Shown: positions 49,807-60,568 of the stretch, in pieces
Numbering within the stretch: position 1 is the first letter of the stretch
Layout of the letters: every line of letters begins with the position of its first letter
Assembly: GCA_024758765.1 (NCBI GenBank)
Contig: CP101406.1
Span: 2,914,001-2,978,000, forward strand
DNA length: 64,000 nt
Reading direction: 5' to 3'
Source: Mycobacterium sp. SVM_VP21
GTDB lineage: Bacteria > Actinomycetota > Actinomycetes > Mycobacteriales > Mycobacteriaceae
Notes under the pieces: generated by a model
Told to the model about the DNA's origin: nothing
The model's input: the letters and a program-made list of their open reading frames with translations, nothing else
Databases searched by the model: none
Position numbers and translations under genes: made by a program

Positions 49807-50409
49807 CTACCCGCGGCTCCGCCGACGCGGCGGATCATTCGTTGGGCGGACGAACAAGGCCAACAGCGTCTTGCCGACAGACACCGCAGCCGACGGGTTG
49901 TCCACCAAAACCGTGACCTGCTCGCCGAACCGGCGGCGAAGTTCGCGTTGCAGTCGGTCGTACAGCGTCGATTCCGAGGCGGGGCAGCCGTGGCAGGCGC
50001 CGGACATCCGCACCCGCACTCGGTCGCCGGTCACCTCGACCAGCTCGATCGCGCCGCCGTGCGACGCGGCGATATCGCCGATCGGCCCGTCCAGCAGCTC
50101 CCGGACTGCCCGCGTCAGGTCGCCGGTGCGCTCGGCGGGGGCGACCCGCCAGTCGGCCGGCGCTCGCAGCGCTTCGTCGAGTGCGGCGCGGATCTCCTCG
50201 CCGCGAGCCCGCCAATTCTGCTGGCGGCTCAGCGTGATCGCGATCTCCGATCCGGTCACCGTCAGCTCATCGATGACGCCGTCGTCCCGCAGCTCACCCA
50301 GCCGGCCGGGAGCCTGCTGGACCCGCCCGGCTGCGGGCATACGGTCGTGGTCAACCACCCACCGCACCCGTTGCGGATCAGCGGTGGCGACCGCATGCAT
50401 GGGGATCAT
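49807..50409 (-). CDS. Nfu/NifU-domain Fe-S scaffold-like protein
   Basis: The 200 residues start MIPMHAVATADPQRV and show an N-terminal domain (VDHDRMPAAG through NWRARGEEIRAAL, about 1-85) similar to the Nfu N-terminal domain, then the NifU C-terminal domain (about 100-175) with VRVRMSGACHGCPASESTL, whose CxxC binds a cluster between two subunits. A basic tail ends the protein. The ATG at 50409 overlaps the feoB stop (ATGA). A tie to iron uptake is suggested by this coupling: imported Fe(II) could be handed to cluster assembly. Direct evidence is lacking. Confidence 0.87.
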   Translation of the reverse strand: MIPMHAVATADPQRVRWVVDHDRMPAAGRVQQAPGRLGELRDDGVIDELTVTGSEIAITLSRQQNWRARGEEIRAALDEALRAPADWRVAPAERTGDLTRAVRELLDGPIGDIAASHGGAIELVEVTGDRVRVRMSGACHGCPASESTLYDRLQRELRRRFGEQVTVLVDNPSAAVSVGKTLLALFVRPTNDPPRRRSRG

Positions 50410-52319
50410 GTGCCCAGGCCTACTGCGATCGACCGGACGGCGAACGCCATCACCCAGGCCAAGACGAACATATAGCCGAAAGCGAAGGCAGGCCATCGCC
50501 AGGAATTGGTCTCCCGACGCATCACCGCGACGGTGGACATGCACTGTAGCGCGAACATGAAATACACCATCAGCGCGATGACCGTCGGTGCGCTGAACAC
50601 TCGCCGGCCGTTGTCGTCGGACATCGACAGCAGCGCCTGGTGCGGGTCGGTCGGGTTGGTCGCCGCCGACACCTGGCCGAGCGTGGACACGAACACCTCC
50701 CGGGCCGATAGCGACCCGACCAGCGCGATGTTGGTGCGCCAGTCGAAGCCCAGGGGTGCGAAAACCGGCTCGATCGCCCTGCCGATGCCGGCGGCGTAGC
50801 TGTGGTCCAGGACGTAGGCGGTGGCGTCGGGTGGTGGCAGCGCTGCCGTCTCGGCGGTGCGAGTGGGCAGATTCATCAATACCCACAGCACCAGCGAGGT
50901 GGCCAGAATGACGGTTCCCGCCTTACGCAAGAAGATCTTCGCCGCGTTCCACATCGCGACGAGAACCGCAGTGGGTGAGGGGAAGCGATACGGCGGCAGT
51001 TCCATCGTGAACGGCAGTAGGTCGCTGCGCAGAATCGTCGACTTGAACACCGCCGCGGCCAGCAGGGCCGAGGTGCCACCGCCCAGATACAGCAGGAACA
51101 TGGTGACACCCTGCGCGCTGAAGCCCGACCAATGCGTCTGTGGTGCCACCAGGAGCCCGACGAGCAGGGTGTAGACCGGCAGCCGCGCGGAGCACGTCAT
51201 CAAGGGCGCGCTGATGATGGTGGCGATCCGATCACGCGATGACGGCAGTGTGCGTGTTGCCATGATCCCGGGGACCGCGCAGGCGAACGAGGACAGCATC
51301 GCCACGAACGCGCGACCTTCCAGTCCGGTTCTGGCCATGACGCGATCCATCAAGAATGCGGCACGTGACATGTAGCCGACATTCTCTAGCAGCGCAATCA
51401 GCAAGAACAGCAACACAATCTGCGGAAGAAACTGCAACACGGTGCCGACCCCACCGATCACCCCGTCGCCGATCAGACCGCCAACCATCGTGCCGCCGAG
51501 GTGGCTGTTGACCTGCGATCCCAGCCAGTCGAGCCCGGCGGCGATCCGGTCCTGCAGTGGGGCGGCGACGGTGAAGATGATCTGGAAGAACGCGAACATG
51601 ACCGCGAAGAAGATCACGATGCCCCACAGCGGATGCAATACCAAGCCGTCGATCCGGGCGGTCCGCTGATCCCGATGCGGGGCAACGTACTTCGCGGCGG
51701 AAAGCACCGATTTGCCCCAGGCGTCGAGCGCCTCGGCCTCCGACGGCGGCAGCACCGCAGGCCGTGACCAGGTGTCACTGGAGCCCAACAGGGCGCGCAG
51801 GCTCTCGATGCCGGCGCCACGGTTGGCGATGACGGCCACGACCGGTATGCCGATCGCGGCCGTAAGAGCTTCCACGTCGACTCCGCCGCGGCGCGAACGC
51901 AATTCGTCGGTCATGGTGAGCACCAACAGGGTGGGAAGGTCCAGACCCAGTACCTGGCCCACCAAGGTGATGGAGCGGCGCAGTGTGGTGGCGTCGGCGA
52001 CCAGCACGATCACGTCGGGCCGGCCGATCCCGTTGATTCCGCCGGCCAACACGTCGACAACAACCTGTTCGTCCGGGCTGATCGGGTCCAGGCTGTAGGT
52101 GCCGGGCAGGTCTTCGATCGCCACCTCGACACCGTCGATGGTCGCCAACCCGACGCTGCGCCCCACCGTGACGCCCGGATAGTTGCCGGTCTTGGCGCGC
52201 AGGCCGGTCAGGTGATTGAACACGCTGGTCTTGCCGGCGTTCGGGCTTCCGACCAGCGCGATCCGCTGTGCCGGCGTCACATTTGCGGCGGTGGCCCTGC
52301 CCTCGTGGCAGTCGGTCAT
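50406..52319 (-). CDS. feoB: ferrous iron transport protein FeoB
   Basis: Membrane Fe(II) transporter with an N-terminal G domain. The 637 residues begin MTDCHEGRATAANV. G1 is ALVGSPNAGKTS at about 21-32, the switch KTGNYPGVTVGRS and G3 DLPGTYSLDP follow. At G4 the usual NxxD reads TMTD (LVLTMTDEL), so the asparagine is replaced. The transmembrane part (about 230 onward) has two Gate motifs (LPQIVLLFLLIALLENVGYM and MELPPYRFPS). It ends with VMAFAVRSIAVGLGT. The ATG at 52319 overlaps feoA (ATGA). M. tuberculosis lacks FeoB at this locus. Confidence 0.95.
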   Translation of the reverse strand: MTDCHEGRATAANVTPAQRIALVGSPNAGKTSVFNHLTGLRAKTGNYPGVTVGRSVGLATIDGVEVAIEDLPGTYSLDPISPDEQVVVDVLAGGINGIGRPDVIVLVADATTLRRSITLVGQVLGLDLPTLLVLTMTDELRSRRGGVDVEALTAAIGIPVVAVIANRGAGIESLRALLGSSDTWSRPAVLPPSEAEALDAWGKSVLSAAKYVAPHRDQRTARIDGLVLHPLWGIVIFFAVMFAFFQIIFTVAAPLQDRIAAGLDWLGSQVNSHLGGTMVGGLIGDGVIGGVGTVLQFLPQIVLLFLLIALLENVGYMSRAAFLMDRVMARTGLEGRAFVAMLSSFACAVPGIMATRTLPSSRDRIATIISAPLMTCSARLPVYTLLVGLLVAPQTHWSGFSAQGVTMFLLYLGGGTSALLAAAVFKSTILRSDLLPFTMELPPYRFPSPTAVLVAMWNAAKIFLRKAGTVILATSLVLWVLMNLPTRTAETAALPPPDATAYVLDHSYAAGIGRAIEPVFAPLGFDWRTNIALVGSLSAREVFVSTLGQVSAATNPTDPHQALLSMSDDNGRRVFSAPTVIALMVYFMFALQCMSTVAVMRRETNSWRWPAFAFGYMFVLAWVMAFAVRSIAVGLGT

Positions 52320-52615
52320 CGCTGACCACCGCCGACGTCGATTTCTGGGTCGATTTCGATCAGCCGGGCTTCCCGGCGCCGCAGACACAGTTCGGTGTCT
52401 TGCACGCGGTAGATGGTGGGATCGCCCAGCGGGGCCCGGCGGACCACGTCGACGCGGGTGGCTGGACGGAATCCGAGCTGGCGCAGTCGATTTGCCACCG
52501 CCGGAGGGGCGTGCGATGCGGCACCGGTGATGGTGGCTCGCTGGCCCGGCGCCAAATCGGCGAGCACGGTCGCCGATTCGGTTCCCTGCGACGATCGCCG
52601 CCGCCACCTGCGCAT
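52316..52615 (-). CDS. feoA: ferrous iron transport protein FeoA
   Basis: Small SH3-fold cytoplasmic partner of FeoB. The 99 residues include LADLAPGQRATITGAAS, VANRLRQLGFRPATRVDVVRRAPLGDPT, TELCLRRREARLIEI, which is the FeoA domain order. The stretch MRRWRRRSSQGTESATV before it is basic. The ATG at 52615 precedes the FeoB start by coupling (ATGA overlap). The gene is first in feoA-feoB-nfu-DDN. A CTAACGTTAG palindrome lies just upstream. Confidence 0.92.
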   Translation of the reverse strand: MRRWRRRSSQGTESATVLADLAPGQRATITGAASHAPPAVANRLRQLGFRPATRVDVVRRAPLGDPTIYRVQDTELCLRRREARLIEIDPEIDVGGGQR

Positions 52616-52623
52616 CAGACGCC

Positions 52624-52633
52624 CTAACGTTAG
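52624..52633. promoter_or_regulatory. palindrome in the feoA promoter
   Basis: CTAACGTTAG is a perfect 10-bp palindrome 8 bp before the feoA ATG. It keeps the CTAAC part of the IdeR box, but the other half does not fit, so an iron-responsive regulator is possible and not proved. No other operator is visible in the 80-bp spacer. Confidence 0.35.
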
Positions 52634-52696
52634 ATCAGCTTACTGTTGCAAGGTACGCCTGATTCTGCGGTCGCGTCACCGACCGACATGTGGCGA

Positions 52697-53503
52697 TCAG
52701 CCGATGGTCACCGGCTCGGCGGGGTCGCACTCACAGGTTTCCGGATCGTCTTGCGGCCGGTGCCGACGGTGGACCCGGACCTCGTAGACCAGCAGTGCCA
52801 CCCCGACGGCGGCGGTGCACGCCGACACCGCGAACAGCAGCGGGCTCACCTCGCCGGTCAGGGCATCTCCGAGCACCACCACCGCGGCGGTGCCTGGCAG
52901 CAGCCCGACCAGGGTGGCCACCGTGTAGGGGACCAGTCGCACCGCCGAGGCGCCGGCGGCGTAGTTGATCACCGAGAACGGGATCGCCGGAATCAACCGC
53001 AGCGACACCACAGCGGGCCACCCGCGCTGACGAAGGCGGGCGTCGAGTGAGTCGAGCCGCGGATGACGCACCGCCCGGCTCAACTGCCAACCGAACACCC
53101 GCATCAGGATCAGCACACCCACGGCGCTCAACGCACTGGCCACCACCGCCAGCGCAACGCCCAGCCACGGGCCGAACAGCAGGCCGGCGGCCAGCGTGAA
53201 CGCGGTGCGCGGGAAGGGGAACACCGTGACGACGGTGTGCGCCACCAAAAACGCCACCGGAAACCACGGCCCCAACGTCTGCGCCCAGTCCCGCAGCTGC
53301 ACGGCGGAGGGCACGGGGACCAGCAGCGCGACCGCGACCAGGCTTGCGATGACGGCCGTGGTCAACGCCAGCCGTCGCAGCGCCACTTGGCGCGCGGTGG
53401 CGATGAATGCCGACCGGGCGCCACGCAGCACATGCGGGATTCGGGTCGCGGCGGGCAGCACGGCATTCAAGACTACGGGCCGCGGGTGAACACTTCGCGT
53501 CAC
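52697..53503 (-). CDS. VTT/TVP38-type membrane protein (Rv1491c-like)
   Basis: The 268 residues hold five to six hydrophobic segments. The VTT (SNARE-associated) domain spans about residues 90-215 with FPFPRTAFTLAAGLLFGPWLG, LRQRGWPAVVSLRLIPAIPF, NYAAGASAVRLVPY and GLLPGTAAVVVLGDAL, including the conserved Gly/Phe/Arg pattern of DedA relatives. The end is acidic and has CECDPAEP. The start at 53503 is a GTG (MTRSVHPRPVVLN). Substrate transport is unknown. It lies 81 bp upstream of feoA, in the same direction, and is divergent from mutA. Confidence 0.88.
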   Translation of the reverse strand: MTRSVHPRPVVLNAVLPAATRIPHVLRGARSAFIATARQVALRRLALTTAVIASLVAVALLVPVPSAVQLRDWAQTLGPWFPVAFLVAHTVVTVFPFPRTAFTLAAGLLFGPWLGVALAVVASALSAVGVLILMRVFGWQLSRAVRHPRLDSLDARLRQRGWPAVVSLRLIPAIPFSVINYAAGASAVRLVPYTVATLVGLLPGTAAVVVLGDALTGEVSPLLFAVSACTAAVGVALLVYEVRVHRRHRPQDDPETCECDPAEPVTIG

Positions 53504-53626
53504 TCAGCGGGAGTTTCGCCGCTCGGCACACCTCACCCGAGTCGGTCGATCGGCATCATTTAGCCTGGTTGACACATGTTGGGTAGCGATTCAACAGCTA
53601 CCCGCGAGTAACCACAGGAGTCGCCG

Positions 53627-55543
53627 GTGTCGATCGACGTGTTCGCCGAACCCGCCGGCATCCAGCAGGCTCGAGCCCGCTGGCGTGCCGCCGTGGCCGG
53701 AGTGCTGGCCAAGAGCGCGCGCCGCGAGCCGGCCGATATCGACGCGGAGACCGGCGGTGAGCCCGAGCGGCTGCTGGACACCCCGGTGGAGGGGCTGGCA
53801 GGGCAGGGCGGCTTCGCCGTTCGGGCGCTCTACACCGCGTTGGACGCGTTACCGGAGCCGCCGTTGCCGGGCCAGTGGCCCTTCGTGCGCGGTGCCGACG
53901 CCCGGCGCGATGTCAACACCGGCTGGAAGGTCGCCGAGGTCTTTCCCATCGGCGGGCCGGGATCGGCCGCCGACGCCAACGGCGCCGTTCTGAGCGCTCT
54001 GACCGACGGCGTCAGCGCGCTGACACTGCGCGTCGGCGGAGCAGGCGTGCCAGCCGCCGAGCTGCGGGGCGTGTTCGACGACGTATACCTGGACCTGGTG
54101 CCGGTACTGCTCGATGGTGCCGGTGTCGGCGACTACACCACCGCCGCCGAAACCATGCTGGCGTTGGTCGACGCGCTCGACCCGGACAACCGCGCGAACT
54201 TGTCGGTGGATTTGGGTGCCGACCCGCTGACCGCGCCGCTGGCAGACCGTCCGGCACCGTCGATCGACGAGGTGATCGCGATGGCGTCGCGGGCCGTCGC
54301 CCATCCAGGGGTGCGGGCCATCGCCGTCAACGGCCCGGCCCTGCACAATCTGGGCGCCGGCGCGTCCGGGGAGCTGGCGGCCGGCCTGGCCGCAGCCGTG
54401 GCCTACTTGCGCGTGCTCACCGACGCCGGCCTGTCGGTGGCCGACGCCGCCCGCCAGATCAGCTTCCGGATCGCCGCCGACGACGACCAGTTCATCACGA
54501 TCGCCAAGATCCGGGCGGCGCGCCAACTCTGGGCTCGGGTCACCGAGGTCGCCGGGGCGCCAGAAGCCGGCGCCGCGGTCGTCCACGCCGAGACATCCCT
54601 GGCGATGATGACGCAGCGTGACCCGTGGGTGAACATGCTGCGCACCACCTTGGCCGCTTTCGGCGCCGGTGTTGGCGGGGCGGACACCGTGCTGGTGTGG
54701 CCGTTCGACACAGTGATTCCCGGTGGGCAGCCCGGCACCTCGACAACGTTCTCGCGGCGGATCGCCCGCAACACCCAACTGCTGTTGCTGGAAGAGTCGC
54801 ACCTGGGCCAGGTGCTGGACCCGGCCGGCGGATCCTGGTTCGTCGAAGACCTCACCGAACAGTTGGCGCAGCAGGCCTGGCGCCAGTTCCAGGAGATCGA
54901 AGCCCTCGGCGGATTCGAGGCCGCCCGCGAGCACATCGGCGAACGGATCGCCGAGGTTGCCGCCGCCCGGGCCCAGGACATCGCACATCGGCGCAACGCG
55001 ATCACCGGGGTCAACGAGTACCCGAACCTCGATGAGCCGCCGCTGGCGGTGTCTTCCGAGTCTGTCGACCCATCGGCCCCGGCCGGAGTGCGGCGCTACG
55101 CGGCGCAGTTCGAGGCGTTGCGGGACCGCTCCGACGCCTACTTGGCGCGCACCGGTGCCCGGCCGCAGGTGTTGTTGCTGCCGCTGGGGCCGATTGCCGA
55201 ACACAACCTTCGGACCACGTTCGCCGCGAACCTGCTGGCCTCCGGCGGTATCGCGGTGATCAATCCGGGCACGGTGGATGCCGAGCAGGTGGCCAAGGCT
55301 GTCGCGGACGCCGGCTCACCCGAGGCGGTGGTGCTGTGCGGCAGCGATGCCCGCTACGGCGCCGAAGCGGCCGCAGTCATCGGGGCGGCGCGTACCGCCG
55401 GAGTCGGCCGGGTCTACCTGGCCGGGCCGGCTAAAGCGCTGGCCGGTAACGCCGACTCCGATCCGAAGCCAGACGACTACCTGACCATGAAAATCGATGC
55501 GGTGCAGGCGCTGTCGGACTTACTGACCCGATTGGGGGCCTGA
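53627..55543 (+). CDS. mutA: methylmalonyl-CoA mutase small subunit
   Basis: Non-catalytic or regulatory beta subunit of the B12 mutase that links propionyl-CoA to succinyl-CoA. The 638 residues start [18 protein letters not shown]. The TIM-barrel region ([15 protein letters not shown]) and [18 protein letters not shown] to [21 protein letters not shown] match mutA. The C-terminal domain lacks the cobalamin DxHxxG motif, as expected of this subunit. The start is GTG 53627 after CAGGAG. mutB follows after 5 bp. Orthologue of Rv1492. Confidence 0.95.
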   Translation: MSIDVFAEPAGIQQARARWRAAVAGVLAKSARREPADIDAETGGEPERLLDTPVEGLAGQGGFAVRALYTALDALPEPPLPGQWPFVRGADARRDVNTGWKVAEVFPIGGPGSAADANGAVLSALTDGVSALTLRVGGAGVPAAELRGVFDDVYLDLVPVLLDGAGVGDYTTAAETMLALVDALDPDNRANLSVDLGADPLTAPLADRPAPSIDEVIAMASRAVAHPGVRAIAVNGPALHNLGAGASGELAAGLAAAVAYLRVLTDAGLSVADAARQISFRIAADDDQFITIAKIRAARQLWARVTEVAGAPEAGAAVVHAETSLAMMTQRDPWVNMLRTTLAAFGAGVGGADTVLVWPFDTVIPGGQPGTSTTFSRRIARNTQLLLLEESHLGQVLDPAGGSWFVEDLTEQLAQQAWRQFQEIEALGGFEAAREHIGERIAEVAAARAQDIAHRRNAITGVNEYPNLDEPPLAVSSESVDPSAPAGVRRYAAQFEALRDRSDAYLARTGARPQVLLLPLGPIAEHNLRTTFAANLLASGGIAVINPGTVDAEQVAKAVADAGSPEAVVLCGSDARYGAEAAAVIGAARTAGVGRVYLAGPAKALAGNADSDPKPDDYLTMKIDAVQALSDLLTRLGA

Positions 55544-55548
55544 GAGCC

Positions 55549-57837
<2,289 letters not shown>

Positions 57838-58827
57838 ATGGCCGACAACGTGTCTGACACCGTTGCCGAGTTGGCGGCGGCGGTGCGCTCCGGTGACCGC
57901 TCGGTGCTGCCCCGGGCTATCACCCTGGTGGAGTCCACCCGCCCCGACCACCGCCAGCAGGCGCAGGAGCTGCTGTTAGCGCTGCTGCCGGACGCCGGCG
58001 GGGCTCGCCGGGTGGGGATCACCGGTGTGCCCGGCGTGGGCAAGTCGACCACCATCGAAGCCCTCGGGATGCACCTGATCGAGCAGGGCCACCGGGTTGC
58101 GGTGCTCGCCGTGGACCCGTCCTCGACGCGCACCGGCGGGTCGATCCTGGGGGACAAGACCCGGATGCAGCGGTTGGGGACGGACGAACGCGCCTACATC
58201 CGTCCGTCGCCGACGTCGGGCACCCTGGGCGGGGTCGCCAAGGCCACCCGCGAGACGGTGGTGCTGCTGGAGGCCGCCGGCTTCGATGTGATCCTGATCG
58301 AGACCGTCGGCGTCGGCCAATCCGAGGTCACGGTCGCCAACATGGTCGACACCTTCGTGTTCCTGACCCTGGCGCGTACCGGAGATCAGTTGCAGGGCAT
58401 CAAGAAGGGTGTGCTGGAACTGGCCGACATCGTGGTGGTCAACAAAGCAGACGGCAAGCACCTCGCCGAGGCACGATTGGCCGCGCGGGAGCTGTCGACC
58501 GCGATCCGACTCATCTATCCCCGCGAAACGCTCTGGCGACCACCGGTTTTGACGATGAGCGCGATCGAGGGCACCGGGCTGCCGGAATTCTGGGAGACGG
58601 TGGAGCGGCATCGCCAAACGCTGATCGATGCCGGCGAGTTCGACGCCCGGCGGCGGGCCCAGCAGGTGGACTGGACCCGGCAGCTGGTGCGCGACGCTGT
58701 GCTGGATCGCGTGCTCTCGGATCCCGCGGTGCGCGAGCTGAGTGCCGAGGTGGAACAGCAAGTGCTCAGCGGCGAGCTGACCCCCGCGTTGGCGGCTCAG
58801 CAAATCCTCGCCGCTGTGTGGCGGTAG
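57838..58827 (+). CDS. meaB: methylmalonyl-CoA mutase-associated GTPase MeaB
   Basis: G3E-family GTPase chaperone that protects and reloads methylmalonyl-CoA mutase with its cofactor. The 329 residues have Walker A ITGVPGVGKSTTIEALGMH near residue 60, VDPSSTRTGGSILGDKTRM, LIETVGVGQSEV, and the guanine-specificity VVVNKADGKH. The C-terminal helix of the dimer (DAVLDRVLSDPAVRELSAE) is present. The ATG at 57838 abuts the mutB stop (TAG). Orthologue of Rv1496. The 294-bp region that follows has no intact gene. Confidence 0.95.
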   Translation: MADNVSDTVAELAAAVRSGDRSVLPRAITLVESTRPDHRQQAQELLLALLPDAGGARRVGITGVPGVGKSTTIEALGMHLIEQGHRVAVLAVDPSSTRTGGSILGDKTRMQRLGTDERAYIRPSPTSGTLGGVAKATRETVVLLEAAGFDVILIETVGVGQSEVTVANMVDTFVFLTLARTGDQLQGIKKGVLELADIVVVNKADGKHLAEARLAARELSTAIRLIYPRETLWRPPVLTMSAIEGTGLPEFWETVERHRQTLIDAGEFDARRRAQQVDWTRQLVRDAVLDRVLSDPAVRELSAEVEQQVLSGELTPALAAQQILAAVWR

Positions 58828-58846
58828 TCAAGGCCACGGCGTTTGA

Positions 58847-59080
58847 CCGCTCGCCATCACGCAGCGGGGCAACCATGGGGGACCGGGACTGGCGCACCGG
58901 ACGTTCGCCGAGCGAATCGAGCCGACGGTCGAGAACGGAGCCGATGCGACGTGTTGGGCGTTGGCGCATCACCTCACCAGCGTGTCGCCGCGGCGGGTGA
59001 GCCCCACTGACTCGCGGATCACCCCGGCGCAGCTGGCGAGCATCCGCCACCGCATCATGGTGTCGATAGGCGCCGCCTGA
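58847..59080 (+). pseudogene. possible MazF/PemK-type toxin remnant
   Basis: A stop-bounded 77-codon frame without any usable start codon ends with ATCWALAHHLTSVSPRRVS and ITPAQLASIRHRIMVSIGAA. The second stretch resembles the C-terminal end of PemK/MazF toxins (LTxVxxRRL.. LTPAQLAEIRxxL..xLG). The N-terminal half is missing or unrecognisable. In M. tuberculosis the mazEF4 pair lies nearby, between mutB and meaB. The rest of 58828-59121 shows nothing else. The match is by eye and weak, so this may be random coding-like sequence. Confidence 0.35.
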
Positions 59081-59121
59081 GCAGCGGTGGCGTCCGCGGT
59101 GCAGTCTCACCGGTGCCGATC

Positions 59122-59814
59122 TCAGGCCGGGATCGGGATGAACCCGGAGCCGGGCGCGCCACTGGAGTTCACGTCGTCGAGGATCGCGCTGAACTTCGTC
59201 ATGTGTGTGAATTGATGCGGGGGCGAACTCGGAACGTCGCCAGGGGCGATGCCAGGGAGGAATAGACCGCCGGTGACCATGCCGAGAAGCAGGTCATTGG
59301 AGGTGACCGGGCCACCGTTATCGCCGGGTTGATAGGTGCCCCCACCCATGGACATGTGGGGGCCAGGGCCGGGAAGGGAACTGTTGCTGCTGCAGAAGTC
59401 ACCGGTGGCGGCGCCGAGTCGACATTCGGGTTGGTGCCATTCCGGGGCGGGGCCGATGCCGTTGATGACGAAGCCAGCGAAATTGGCGATGGGGGTGATT
59501 TTGGCGGGGTCGAATTTAATCACCGCGTAGTCCAGACGAGGGTCGCTTCCGATGGCGATCACGGTACCTACCGCCCCGAGGTCCTCGGAGCCCTCAGCAA
59601 CGACTGGTGAGTCCGGCCCGCCGCAGCTCGCGGCGGTGAAACCGACCAATTCACCGGTCTTGTCGTGGCCGATGGTGGTCAGGGTGCAGTAGGTGCCGTT
59701 GACGATGATGCCCGCTCCACCGCCCAGCGGGAGCGCGGCCGAGGCGACCGGAGCACGCACCACGGCCAGCAGCGGCAGCAGCACGCACACTCCGACCCAC
59801 CGGCGATAGCTCAC
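59122..59814 (-). CDS. secreted trypsin-fold protein with lost catalytic residues
   Basis: The 230 residues start MSYRRWVGVCVL with a signal peptide ending near VASAALPL (residue 28). The chymotrypsin-like fold shows VNGTYCTLTTIG, TAASCGG where active proteases have TAxHC, LDYAVIKFD with the Asp, and YQPGDNGGPVTS where GDSGGP is expected. With Ser63 for the His and Asn166 for the Ser, the triad keeps only Asp95, so protease activity is unlikely. Cys pairs (C43/C64 and C131/C141) fit disulfides. GTG 59814 is chosen; ATG 59916 is in frame but adds 34 residues of unlikely leader. Named families such as Rv1815 have the active site. Confidence 0.75.
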   Translation of the reverse strand: MSYRRWVGVCVLLPLLAVVRAPVASAALPLGGGAGIIVNGTYCTLTTIGHDKTGELVGFTAASCGGPDSPVVAEGSEDLGAVGTVIAIGSDPRLDYAVIKFDPAKITPIANFAGFVINGIGPAPEWHQPECRLGAATGDFCSSNSSLPGPGPHMSMGGGTYQPGDNGGPVTSNDLLLGMVTGGLFLPGIAPGDVPSSPPHQFTHMTKFSAILDDVNSSGAPGSGFIPIPA

Positions 59815-59915
59815 CCGCACAGTCCGCGCCCCTGTCTCTTGAGCGATCGAAAACGGCCAGGTTGAAGCGTGAGCTGTCCACCCGCGCGGGCTCATGTTAT
59901 CGACGGGCCTCGGCA

Positions 59916-60509
59916 TCAGTCACGGCTATCGATTAGCGGAAGGAAGATGGTGTCGACGATCTCTTCGATCGCCTCATCGGACAGCGGTTGCAGCGTCATG
60001 AGGACTTCGTAGCGGAACAGCTGGATGGGCAGCCGCGCGATCCGGTCGGTCAGCTGTCCGGGCTGGATTTCACCGCGCTCGACAGCCCGTCGGATCAGCT
60101 GCTCCAACACCGCGTCGCGGTCGCCGTGTACGAATGCCTCCAGGTCGGCAAGACTGCTGCCGGTCTGCTGGTAGAAGCCACCGAGCCGGGTCAGTAACAG
60201 CGTCACCAGCCCGATCCGCAGCTTGTTGGCCTGGCGGAGCAGCTCGATGACGTCACCACGCAGGCTGCCGGTATCGGGGACGACCACGACGTCTTTGCCG
60301 ACCTCGTGCGCCATCGCTGCGCGCACCAGCTCCTGCTTGTTGGACCAGCGCCGATATAGCACGGCGCGACTGGTGCCCGCCCGCGCGGCGACGGCGTCGA
60401 TCGTCAGGTCGTCATAACCGCGTTCGGTCAGCTCGGCCCACGCGGCGTCCAGCAGGGCCTCCTCCAGTGCGTGTCCACGGCGGCGCCGCGCCGGAGCATT
60501 AAGGGACAT
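59916..60509 (-). CDS. TetR-family transcriptional regulator
   Basis: The 197 residues hold the HTH at about 30-65 (DLTIDAVAARAGTSRAVLYRRW, then SNKQELVRAAMAHEV) and a C-terminal domain (EAFVHGDRDAVLEQLIRRAV) of the TetR_C_11 type. It is divergent from the FAD-monooxygenase gene with the palindromic operator between, the classic layout for a repressor that is relieved by a substrate of the enzyme. The 3' end overlaps by one base (TGATG) an ATG upstream of the next gene. Ligand unknown. Confidence 0.9.
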   Translation of the reverse strand: MSLNAPARRRRGHALEEALLDAAWAELTERGYDDLTIDAVAARAGTSRAVLYRRWSNKQELVRAAMAHEVGKDVVVVPDTGSLRGDVIELLRQANKLRIGLVTLLLTRLGGFYQQTGSSLADLEAFVHGDRDAVLEQLIRRAVERGEIQPGQLTDRIARLPIQLFRYEVLMTLQPLSDEAIEEIVDTIFLPLIDSRD

Positions 60510-60539
60510 TGCGTTTCCTAACGGTCAAGTCTATGGTCT

Positions 60540-60560
60540 TAAGATACGACACGTATCTTA
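60540..60560. promoter_or_regulatory. TetR operator
   Basis: TAAGATACG (60540-60548), ACA, CGTATCTTA (60552-60560) is a perfect 9-bp inverted repeat in the 59-bp region between the divergent tetR and FAD-monooxygenase starts. It lies 31 bp before the tetR start and 9 bp before the monooxygenase ATG, so the repressor could block both promoters. The -10 TACGAT at 60559-60564 overlaps its right arm. Binding is inferred. Confidence 0.8.
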
Positions 60561-60568
60561 CGATAGGG

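Noticed and set aside
58818..59000. ATG-started frame after meaB
   Set aside because: Arg/Ser-rich, no motif, overlaps meaB end and another frame that resembles a toxin fragment.
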